Of a stretch of 6,553 nucleotides of DNA, positions 1 to 5,241 are shown in pieces. Position 1 is the stretch's first letter. Each line of letters begins with the position of its first letter. Source of the DNA: Solirubrobacterales bacterium (lineage in GTDB: Bacteria; Actinomycetota; Thermoleophilia; Solirubrobacterales; 70-9). Where the stretch lies: positions 1 to 6,553 of the forward strand of contig JASLIG010000003.1 in the NCBI GenBank assembly GCA_030152805.1, read 5' to 3'. A program made the translations under genes and the position numbers. The notes below the pieces were generated by a model. That model saw only the letters and a list, made by a program, of their open reading frames with translations. It was not told where the DNA came from and searched no databases.

Positions 1-1151
1 TCTCCCACTTTCCAGACGATCCCCGAGGCGTCGGAGCCGCCGATGTGGTGGCCGTACTCGGGATGGCCGCCGGGGTCAACTTCAACAACGTCTGGGCGGC
101 GCTGGGCAAGCCGGTCTCGGTCTTCGGCTACGGCGACCATCCCGAGTACGGCCACCACATCGGCGGCTCCGACGCCTCGGGGATCGTCTGGAAAGTGGGA
201 GAGGGGGTCACCCGCTGGAAGCCGGGCGACGAGGTCGTGGTCCACTGCAACCAGGCCTCCTACGAGGACGTCGAGGTGCATGGGCTCGATCCCCTCGCTG
301 CCCCGAGCCAGAAGATCTGGGGCTACGAGACGACCTGGGGCTCCTTCGCCCAGTTCACCAAGGTGCAGGCTCAGCAGCTGTTGCCACGGCCTCAGAACCT
401 CTCCTGGGCCGATTCCTCGGCCTACGGCCTCACCTACTTCACCGCCTACCGGATGTTGATCGACCAGTGCAAGCTGCAGGCCGGGCACAACGTCTTGATC
501 TGGGGCGCCGCCGGCGGGCTGGGCGTCTTCGCGGTGCAGCTCTGCAAGGCGGCCGGCGCCAACGCGGTCGGCGTCGTCTCCTCCGAGGAGAAGGGCGAGC
601 TGGTCAAGCAGCTCGGCGCTGTCGATTACATCAACCGCGCCGAGTTCGGCGAGATGATGCGCACGCCCGAGAACCTCGCCGACCCTGCCAAGGACAAGGA
701 GCGCTTCAAGGCCTCGCGGGGATTCGCAAAGCGGGTCAAGGAGATCCTCGGCGAGGCCCCCGACATCGTCTTCGAGCACGTCGGCCAAGCGACCTTCCCG
801 ACCTCGGTCTTCGTCTGCAAGCCCTTCGGCAAGGTCGTCATTTGCGGTGCCACCTCGGGCTTTCAGCTCGACTTCGACGTGCGCTACCTGTGGATGCGCC
901 AGAAGCAGATCATCGGCTCGCACTTCGCCAATGCCTATGAGTGCATGAAGGCGAACCAGCTGATGGCCGAGGGCAAGGTGCGACCGGTGATCTGGCAGAC
1001 GATGGGCTTCGACGGGGTTGCCGAGGCGCACCAGCTCCTGCACGAAAACAAGCACCTCGGCAAGATCTCGATCCTGGTCGGGGCGGAGTCCGACGGCGAA
1101 GGTCAGAACGAGGACGGCCCGGGGGCGATCCGGGCGGAGGTGGGAGCCTGA
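1..1151 (+). CDS. ccr: Crotonyl-CoA carboxylase/reductase, C-terminal 382 residues (5' partial)
   Basis: Catalyses NADPH-dependent reductive carboxylation of crotonyl-CoA to (2S)-ethylmalonyl-CoA, the key step of the ethylmalonyl-CoA pathway, in the cytoplasm. The frame is open from base 3 to the TGA at 1149-1151, so the start lies left of the window; about 50-65 residues are missing if the protein has the usual ~430-450. It is a zinc-free medium-chain dehydrogenase/reductase. Visible motifs include VNFNNVWAAL, GSDASGIVW, WGYETTWGSFAQF, the Rossmann nucleotide-binding loop WGAAGGLGVFAVQL (~bases 501-540), FDVRYLWMRQKQ and GSHFANAYE. The Asn of VNFNNVW, the Tyr-Glu of WGYET and the His of GSHFAN appear to match the CO2-binding residues described for the Kitasatospora enzyme (Asn81, Phe170, Glu171, His365). 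These motifs separate Ccr from plain quinone-oxidoreductase-like reductases. The C-terminus carries a ~24-residue Gly/Glu/Asp-rich tail. It overlaps the next gene by one base (TGATG), so the two are probably cotranscribed. Confidence 0.95.
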   Translation, partial: SHFPDDPRGVGAADVVAVLGMAAGVNFNNVWAALGKPVSVFGYGDHPEYGHHIGGSDASGIVWKVGEGVTRWKPGDEVVVHCNQASYEDVEVHGLDPLAAPSQKIWGYETTWGSFAQFTKVQAQQLLPRPQNLSWADSSAYGLTYFTAYRMLIDQCKLQAGHNVLIWGAAGGLGVFAVQLCKAAGANAVGVVSSEEKGELVKQLGAVDYINRAEFGEMMRTPENLADPAKDKERFKASRGFAKRVKEILGEAPDIVFEHVGQATFPTSVFVCKPFGKVVICGATSGFQLDFDVRYLWMRQKQIIGSHFANAYECMKANQLMAEGKVRPVIWQTMGFDGVAEAHQLLHENKHLGKISILVGAESDGEGQNEDGPGAIRAEVGA

Positions 1152-1444
1152 TGAGCGAGGTTTGCGTACTTGACTGGCACATCGCCCCGTTTCGGGCGGA
1201 TCGCTGGCTCGACCTCTGGGAGCCAGCCGCGGCGCGGATGCCCGCCTACGGCGCCAAGAGCTGGTCGCTGACCCGCTCCACTGACGACCCACTGGCTTTC
1301 CGTCAGTCCTCGATCTGGGAGAGCCGCTCGGACTTCGAGCGCTACTGGTTCTCAGAGGAAATCGAGAAGGCCCGCGCCTCCTGCATCGACCTCTACGACC
1401 TGCCGCTACTGCCCACCTGGCACACCCTGCTCGTCGCCGAGTAG
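1151..1444 (+). CDS. Small ABM-like (dimeric alpha/beta barrel) protein coupled to ccr
   Basis: 97 residues, starting at the ATG whose A is the last base of the ccr stop codon and ending at TAG 1442-1444. The one-base overlap implies translational coupling with ccr. No signal peptide or membrane segment is visible, so it is probably cytoplasmic. The pattern is a beta-strand start (EVCVLDWHIAP), a helix (RADRWLDLWEPAAARM), strands (AKSWSLTRS, FRQSSIWES), a helix (SDFERYWFSEEIEKARA) and a closing strand (TWHTLLVAE). This order, with the aromatic strand followed by 'SRSDFERYWFS', resembles the ferredoxin-like ABM/YgiN fold (dimeric alpha/beta barrel), whose members include monooxygenases, EthD-like proteins and small-molecule binding proteins. 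That is a fold-level guess; no catalytic residue set is recognised. Its position suggests a role tied to crotonyl- or ethylmalonyl-CoA metabolism, which is inference only. Coding confidence is high and function confidence is low. Confidence 0.85.
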   Translation: MSEVCVLDWHIAPFRADRWLDLWEPAAARMPAYGAKSWSLTRSTDDPLAFRQSSIWESRSDFERYWFSEEIEKARASCIDLYDLPLLPTWHTLLVAE

Positions 1445-1450
1445 CTCCGC

Positions 1451-4195
1451 TCAGCGCCGCGGCTCGGCGATCCACCACCTGAACAGCGCCGGCGTCGGAT
1501 CGGTAATTCCGACGGCGTCGACGGCGGCGACGCGGAAGACGTGCCAGCCCGGCTGCAGGCGGCGGTAGATCCACGGCGAGCTGCATGCTCGGAAAGGCCG
1601 CTCGTCGAGCCTGCAGCGGAAGCGGGCGTCTGGGGCCGGGGAGGAAAAGTCGAACTTCGCCGCCGTCCGCGCCGTCTTCCGGTTCGGGTGGCGATCGATA
1701 GCGGTCTGCGGCGGCAGCACGACGGCCACCTCCGGACCGGGAACCCCCGTCGAGCCGACGGGCGGTTTGCTTCCCGCTTCTTCCTTGGGCGGTTCTTCGC
1801 CGCCCGGTTCTTCTTCGCCTTCTTCTTCGCCAGGCGGTTCTTCTTCACCGGGGGGTTCTTCGCCCGCCTCATAGGAGGCCACGTATTTGGTCACGGCCGG
1901 ACTCACTTCGATCGAGTGCACCCGCTCGCCGCCGTCCGACCACTCGATCCAGGGGTGCGCGGCGGCTTCGAATTCAGCCGTTTCCGGGGCCGAGAGCGTG
2001 ATGTGGGAGCCTTCGATCGCGGTCATCGTGAAGGGCGCCGGCTGGGTCAGCAGGCCGGCGGTAAGGGTGATGCCGGCAGGATCTGAGGCGATTTCCAGTT
2101 TCACCGCTTTCGGTTCGAGCGTCACCGTTTTCGTAACGGACAGGCCGCGCGAATCGGTCGCGGTCAGGGTCAGGTCGATGTGCGAGGGGTAGTCGTGATC
2201 GGGGGCGATCAGGGTTCCCGATCCAACCGAGGGAAACGCCTGCAGCGGGTGAGCGTGGCAATGGTCGGGGTCGGTCGGGCAGTGAAAGAGGCGTGAGCTC
2301 CAGTCGAGGCTGGTGCCGGCGAGGTCGCCGTCCTCATTGTCGTGCGCGAGGCCTTCGAATTCGATGGCTTGCCCGACCCGCCATTCGAAGCTCGCCGCCG
2401 GCTTGGCGATCTGTGGCTGCGGCGGCGTGTCGCCGGGGTAGACCGTGACGCGCGCGACGCTGGTCGCTTTTTTGCCGTCGCGGACGCGGACCGCGACCGT
2501 GTGGTTGTCGGTGTCGGTGAATTTCAGCGATTTTTTGTCGCTGCTCGTTTTCGCTTCGTAGCTGCCGTCCCCCTGCGGATCCCATTCGTAGCTGAGCGTT
2601 TCCCCATCCGCATCGGTCGAGCCGGTGGCGTCGAACTGCGCGGTCAGCGGGCTCGCACCCCATTCCGGCGTCGCGGTCAGATCGGCGACCGGCGGCTGGT
2701 TGTCGGAGGAATAGGAGATCCGGTGAATCGAGCCCGGCCCGAATCCATCGCCGAAGAGCTGGGCGTAGTAGAGGTCGCCTTCGGGCCCTTCCTGGATGTC
2801 GACCCCCGGGTAGAGGCCGGCGTCGCTGAGGAACGGGATCGCCGTGGCCGGATCGGGCCGGCCGTCCTCGCCGGCGAACATCACGTAGATGCAGCCGCGC
2901 ACGGGGTCGGCGAAGAAAAGGGCGTCATCGTAGGACCCCGGAAAGGCGGCGCCGGTGTAGAAAGTCGAGCCGGAGATCGCCGAGCCGTTTTCGTTCGGAC
3001 AGGGATCTTCCGGGGTCACGCCTTCGCCATGACCGTAGGAGAAGAACGGCTCCGAGGTGGAGCCCGCTTCGTCGTAGAGGTCTTCGCAGACGGTGAGACC
3101 GAAGCCGAAGAAGCCCCAGTTGGGTTCGTCGCCTTCGTAACAGGGCCAGCCCGAGTTGTAGGCCTGCCCAGAGCCGATCCCAAAGCGGTCGATCTCCTCG
3201 TAGGTGCCGTTGCCGACGTTGTCGACGTAAACCTCGTCGGTCTCGTCGTTGATGGCAAAACGGAAGGGATTGCGGAAGCCGTAGGCAACGATGCGCCGCG
3301 CATTGGGATCGCCGCTGGCGGCCATCGGGTTGCCGGGAAAGGCGGCGCCGTTTTCCGGGTCGACGCGGATCACCGAGCCGTCGAGGCTGGTCGGGTCGGC
3401 GTGAGTGACCGGGTTTTCCGGCGTGCGCACGTCCTGCGAGCGCAGCGAGCCGCCTTCGGCGCCCGGCGGTTTCAGCGCTTCGCCGACTTTGCCGGGCGGG
3501 TCGCCGCACTGGTTCTGGTTCGGCCAGCCGTACTGCCCGTAGTCGGAGACGATGAAGCTCGCCCCCTCGCCGCCACTGGCGAACAGGGCACCTTCCGGAC
3601 CGAACTGCAGGTCACCGATCGAGTGCGAGGAGTCCTGCTGGCACCAGTCTTCGACCAGGACGTGCTCGTCCGGGGCGCCCGCACTTGGCGCCGCGTGATC
3701 GCCTTCCGCGGTGAGCCGCACCAGGCGTCCGCTCACCGGGCAGTCGTCGACTCCCGGGCCGGTGGCCCCGCAGTCATCTCCGACGTATTCCCCCTGCGGC
3801 TTTCCCCAGCGCGGATATGCACCCGGCGCGTCTTCGCCGAGCACGTGGTCGAAGGTGTAGAGCACGTAGAGGTAGGGCTTGACCGGAAAGTCAGGGTCGA
3901 GCGCAAGGCCGAGGATGCCGCGGTCGCCTTTGTCGAAGACCTGCTTGCGCAGGTCGACGAAGACCGTCGGCGTTTGGTCTTCGACGCCGTGGTAGACGAG
4001 GATCTCGCCGCTCTTCTCGGCGACGAAGACCCGGCCATCAGAGGCGAAGCGCAGGGCCGTCGGTTCTTCCAGGCCGTCGATCGCCTCGGTGTCCTGGAAC
4101 CCGGAGGGGAGCACCGCCGCGGCCGATGCGGCGGCACAGACGAGCATTGCGACCAAGGCCGCGAGAACCGATGCGACAATGCTGCGGCTGCTCAT
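1451..4195 (-). CDS. Secreted PQQ-type glucose/sorbosone dehydrogenase-like protein with PKD/Ig-like domains
   Basis: 914 residues from ATG 4195 to TGA 1451-1453. This start is chosen because it opens directly on a signal peptide and overlaps the clpS stop as ATGA; the longer open frame upstream only reads clpS out of frame. Residues 1-27 are a signal peptide (VLAALVAMLVCAAASAAA). Residues ~30-495 form a GSDH six-bladed propeller: GILGLALDPDF (93-103), SHSIGDLQFGPEG with His191 in the place of the catalytic His of soluble quinoprotein glucose dehydrogenase, and AYGFRNPFRF with Arg308-Asn309 in the PQQ-contact position. Residues ~500-586 are a PKD domain (GSTDADGETLSYEW), followed by two Ig-like regions (~590-695 with Cys/His-rich CPTDPDHCHAHP; ~698-775). 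A Glu/Pro/Gly linker (~776-815) leads to a C-terminal Ig-like domain (~822-914, FRCRLDERPFRACSSP). No LPXTG anchor is seen. It is probably an exported carbohydrate oxidoreductase; cofactor and substrate are unproven. Confidence 0.9.
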   Translation of the reverse strand: MSSRSIVASVLAALVAMLVCAAASAAAVLPSGFQDTEAIDGLEEPTALRFASDGRVFVAEKSGEILVYHGVEDQTPTVFVDLRKQVFDKGDRGILGLALDPDFPVKPYLYVLYTFDHVLGEDAPGAYPRWGKPQGEYVGDDCGATGPGVDDCPVSGRLVRLTAEGDHAAPSAGAPDEHVLVEDWCQQDSSHSIGDLQFGPEGALFASGGEGASFIVSDYGQYGWPNQNQCGDPPGKVGEALKPPGAEGGSLRSQDVRTPENPVTHADPTSLDGSVIRVDPENGAAFPGNPMAASGDPNARRIVAYGFRNPFRFAINDETDEVYVDNVGNGTYEEIDRFGIGSGQAYNSGWPCYEGDEPNWGFFGFGLTVCEDLYDEAGSTSEPFFSYGHGEGVTPEDPCPNENGSAISGSTFYTGAAFPGSYDDALFFADPVRGCIYVMFAGEDGRPDPATAIPFLSDAGLYPGVDIQEGPEGDLYYAQLFGDGFGPGSIHRISYSSDNQPPVADLTATPEWGASPLTAQFDATGSTDADGETLSYEWDPQGDGSYEAKTSSDKKSLKFTDTDNHTVAVRVRDGKKATSVARVTVYPGDTPPQPQIAKPAASFEWRVGQAIEFEGLAHDNEDGDLAGTSLDWSSRLFHCPTDPDHCHAHPLQAFPSVGSGTLIAPDHDYPSHIDLTLTATDSRGLSVTKTVTLEPKAVKLEIASDPAGITLTAGLLTQPAPFTMTAIEGSHITLSAPETAEFEAAAHPWIEWSDGGERVHSIEVSPAVTKYVASYEAGEEPPGEEEPPGEEEGEEEPGGEEPPKEEAGSKPPVGSTGVPGPEVAVVLPPQTAIDRHPNRKTARTAAKFDFSSPAPDARFRCRLDERPFRACSSPWIYRRLQPGWHVFRVAAVDAVGITDPTPALFRWWIAEPRR
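1778..1867 (-). repeat. Degenerate (GGC/CCG)(GAA)n codon repeat encoding the Glu/Pro/Gly linker
   Basis: On the minus strand this stretch is an imperfect tandem of GAA triplets broken by GGC, CCG and CCC codons. It encodes blocks such as GEEPPGEEEPPGEEEGEEE at residues ~777-806 of the dehydrogenase. It separates the Ig-like region ending near residue 775 from the C-terminal domain. Almost every Glu here is GAA, not GAG, which points to expansion by slippage at the DNA level. The function is probably a stiff, acidic extracellular spacer. On the plus strand the same bases give an artefactual Phe-rich reading frame. Confidence 0.75.
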
Positions 4196-4482
4196 GCGCG
4201 CTCTAGTGGCGCCATGGTCAACCCCGCGGCGTCGAGTTGCTGCCAGTAGTGCTCGGCCGGCTCCCGCGGTCCAGACCAGACGATCGCCTGGCCGTTGTTG
4301 TGGATGCTGTCGGCGAAGCGGTGGCCCTGGTCGAGGCTGACGCCCGGCAGGACGCGCGCCAGGGTCGCGGCGACGTGGTCGAAGGTGTTGTGATTGTCGT
4401 TGCGGACGATCACGCGCCACTCCCCGCCCAGGTCCGAACCGGGGCCCCCGGTTCGCGGCCTCTCCACCGTGCTGGTTGACAT
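4192..4482 (-). CDS. clpS: ClpS-family N-degron adaptor for Clp protease
   Basis: 96 residues from ATG 4482 to TGA 4192-4194; an in-frame TTG two codons upstream (4488) is the alternative start. ClpS binds N-terminal destabilising residues of cytoplasmic proteins and delivers them to ClpA or ClpC with ClpP. The core runs from ~22 to 95: WRVIVRNDNHNTFDHVAATLARVL, then ADSIHNNGQAIVWSG, then a helix and LTMAPLE. The pocket motif of E. coli ClpS (Asn34-Asp35-Asp36) aligns with Asn28-Asp29-Asn30, and its His66 with His61. The E. coli Met40 gatekeeper position seems to be Phe34. The Asp-to-Asn change and the gatekeeper change are unusual and could alter which N-terminal residues are accepted. No Clp protease gene is in the window. 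The stop overlaps the dehydrogenase start by 4 bp. The first ~20 residues are Gly/Pro-rich and probably disordered. Confidence 0.87.
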   Translation of the reverse strand: MSTSTVERPRTGGPGSDLGGEWRVIVRNDNHNTFDHVAATLARVLPGVSLDQGHRFADSIHNNGQAIVWSGPREPAEHYWQQLDAAGLTMAPLERA

Positions 4483-4490
4483 CGCCAAGC

Positions 4491-4496
4491 ATTATG
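4491..4496 (-). promoter_or_regulatory. -10-like box (CATAAT) for clpS, leaderless layout
   Basis: Read on the minus strand the hexamer is CATAAT, a 5/6 match to TATAAT. Only 8 bases separate it from the clpS ATG at 4482, so transcription would begin at or within about two bases of the start codon. No Shine-Dalgarno sequence precedes the ATG, which agrees with a leaderless mRNA, common in actinobacteria. No convincing -35 hexamer was found at 16-18 bp. The call is inference from position. Confidence 0.45.
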
Positions 4497-4551
4497 CGGA
4501 AGAGCGCCAGACCGGCGACCCTCGAATGTCCGTTTGTTTTTAAAGTTCATT

Positions 4552-4570
4552 TAACTACTCAAAATAGTTA
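4552..4570. promoter_or_regulatory. Inverted repeat TAACTA-N7-TAGTTA, candidate operator
   Basis: A perfect 6-bp inverted repeat around a 7-bp AT-rich spacer lies in the divergent gap between clpS and the winged-helix gene, about 61 bp before the latter's ATG. A further AGTT half-site occurs at 4544-4547, placed as an inverted pair with AACT at 4553-4556. The symmetry and 19-bp span suit a dimeric helix-turn-helix protein. The 88-aa regulator next door is the obvious candidate (autoregulation), but nothing in the sequence proves it. The surrounding bases 4531-4571 are strikingly AT-rich for this genome, as expected for a promoter. Confidence 0.4.
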
Positions 4571-4582
4571 TGCCGTAAACTC

Positions 4583-4625
4583 AGAGCCTCCACGACAACC
4601 TGGCAACCGGCTCCGGAGGGCGCCA
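4583..4625 (+). promoter_or_regulatory. Leader with alternative pairing around the Shine-Dalgarno (possible riboswitch-like element)
   Basis: GAGCC (4584-4588) can pair with GGCTC (4609-4613), whereas the overlapping CCTCC (4587-4591) can pair with GGAGG (4615-4619), which is the ribosome binding site. The two pairings share bases 4587-4588 and cannot both form, giving an open and a closed ribosome binding site. The loop contains CCTGGCAACCGG, followed by GCGCCA (4620-4625). These recall the GGCAACC and GGTGCCA segments of SAM-I/SAM-IV riboswitches, but the span is far shorter than those aptamers and their other conserved parts are not evident. I call it a candidate translational switch, not an identified riboswitch class. 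Confidence 0.3.
4615..4620 (+). promoter_or_regulatory. Strong Shine-Dalgarno GGAGGG of the winged-helix gene
   Basis: GGAGGG ends 10 bases before ATG 4631 and fixes that start. It is the clearest ribosome binding site in the window; the other full gene starts look leaderless or coupled. It lies within an 8-bp palindrome (CTCCGGAG, 4611-4618) and can pair with an upstream CCTCC. Confidence 0.75.
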
Positions 4626-4630
4626 CGGCG

Positions 4631-4897
4631 ATGACTTCGCGTCCTTACTCGATCGATCAACGTCTAGCCAAGGCCTTAACTCACGCCCTGCGCGCGCAGG
4701 CCCTGGAGTTGATCGGCGCCGAGCCCACCAGCCCGAAAGCGATCGCGACCCGGCTGGGCGTCGACGTGCGCAGCGTCGCTTACCACGTCCGCGTGCTGCG
4801 GGAACTGGAGTTCATCGAGCTGGCCGCAACCCAGCAGCGCCGCGGCGCGATCGAACACATCTACCGCCTCTGCGAGGAGCGGGCCGAGGACGGCTAG
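4631..4897 (+). CDS. ArsR-like winged helix-turn-helix transcriptional regulator
   Basis: 88 residues from ATG 4631 (after a strong GGAGGG) to TAG 4895-4897. It is a single DNA-binding domain: helix 1 (RLAKALTHALRAQALELI, 11-28), a helix-turn-helix with SPKAIATRLGV (34-44) and recognition helix VRSVAYHVRVLREL (46-59), then a wing with basic residues (ATQQRRGAIEHIYRL, 66-80). The 'YHVRVLRELEFIEL' signature is typical of ArsR-type and PadR/GntR-adjacent winged helices. There is no ArsR metal-site motif (ELCVCDL) and its only cysteine is Cys81, so metal sensing is unlikely. No effector domain is present. It probably binds DNA as a dimer; the nearby TAACTA-N7-TAGTTA repeat is a candidate site. 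Targets are unknown. The stop codon lies inside a 22-bp inverted repeat shared with the convergent gene. Confidence 0.88.
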   Translation: MTSRPYSIDQRLAKALTHALRAQALELIGAEPTSPKAIATRLGVDVRSVAYHVRVLRELEFIELAATQQRRGAIEHIYRLCEERAEDG

Positions 4898-5130
4898 ACG
4901 ATCGATTCCACGATCGACCCGCCCATACCAAGGCAGGATTGGGTGGATGTCAAAGCCACCCGGGCTTCGAGCTCGCCTTGAAGCGCCTTGCTCGGCCTCG
5001 GGGTCTTTCACAAGCTAGAGAACCCCGGGGATGCCTGTAACAGCTGAACCGTATCGGCGATCGCCTGTGAAGGAGACCGGCTGTCCCGCGGGCGAATGTC
5101 GCGAAGCGGCGGAAATGCAATCCGATGTCC

Positions 5131-5149
5131 GCGCGGCCGCAGGCCGCGC
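5131..5149. repeat. Hairpin, 8-bp stem, GCA loop
   Basis: GCGCGGCC pairs with GGCCGCGC around a 3-base loop. A further 5-bp outer pairing (GATGT 5124-5128 with ACATC 5153-5157) extends it after a small asymmetric bulge. The all-GC stem would be very stable as RNA on either strand. Confidence 0.6.
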
Positions 5150-5157
5150 TCTACATC

Positions 5158-5184
5158 CACCCCACGCGCTTCGCGCGTGGGGTG
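5158..5184. repeat. Hairpin, 12-bp stem, TTC loop
   Basis: CACCCCACGCGC pairs perfectly with GCGCGTGGGGTG. It sits 3 bases from the right arm of the enclosing 29-bp repeat. Strong enough to pause or terminate transcription, but no U-run follows on either strand, so a classical intrinsic terminator is not claimed. Confidence 0.65.
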
Positions 5185-5241
5185 TCAATTCGACCGCGGG
5201 ACAGCCGGTCTCCTTCCCCCGGGGATCGTGGAATCGATCGT

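Larger units (their letters stand above)
5069..5216. repeat. Inner palindromic unit with 29-bp inverted arms (28/29)
   Basis: Bases 5069-5097 and 5188-5216 are reverse complements with a single mismatch (5092 against 5193); the outermost 23 bp (beginning GAAGGAGACCGGCTG) match perfectly. The 90-bp interior holds two tight hairpins: 5131-5149 (8-bp stem GCGCGGCC, loop GCA) and 5158-5184 (12-bp stem, loop TTC). The whole folds as a cloverleaf-like structure in DNA or RNA. It looks like a REP/BIME- or MITE-type repeat. It may also act as a bidirectional terminator for the convergent genes, though there is no T-tract. No convincing target duplication was found at its ends. Confidence 0.6.

Noticed and set aside
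1541..2086. Plus-strand frame with a Phe-rich segment (RFFLGRFFAARFFF) that looks membrane-like
   Set aside because: The Phe run is the complement of the GAA-rich linker codons of the dehydrogenase; the rest is low-complexity Arg/Gly with no ribosome binding site.
2342..4249. 635-codon plus-strand open frame opposite the dehydrogenase gene
   Set aside because: It is the antisense shadow of a GC-rich gene: Arg/Val/Gly/Asp-rich with no recognisable domain, whereas the minus-strand reading has a signal peptide, GSDH and PKD motifs.
4196..4492. Extension of the dehydrogenase frame to 4492 (99 extra N-terminal residues)
   Set aside because: The extra residues are Arg/Gly/Pro/Gln-rich and read clpS out of frame; the internal ATG at 4195 opens on a clear signal peptide and overlaps the clpS stop.
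4974..4990. Direct repeat CGCCTTG (4974-4980, 4984-4990) as a start of a CRISPR or iteron array
   Set aside because: Only two 7-bp copies; no further repeats at that spacing.
4998..5027. Hairpin CGGGGT (4999-5004) with ACCCCG (5022-5027) as an intrinsic terminator for the winged-helix gene
   Set aside because: The stem is only 6 bp with a 17-base loop and is followed by GGGG, not a T-run; too weak to call.
4941..5162. 10-bp inverted pair GGGTGGATGT (4941-4950) / ACATCCACCC (5153-5162) as a third nested repeat
   Set aside because: Too short to stand apart from chance in this region, and the match does not extend on either side.
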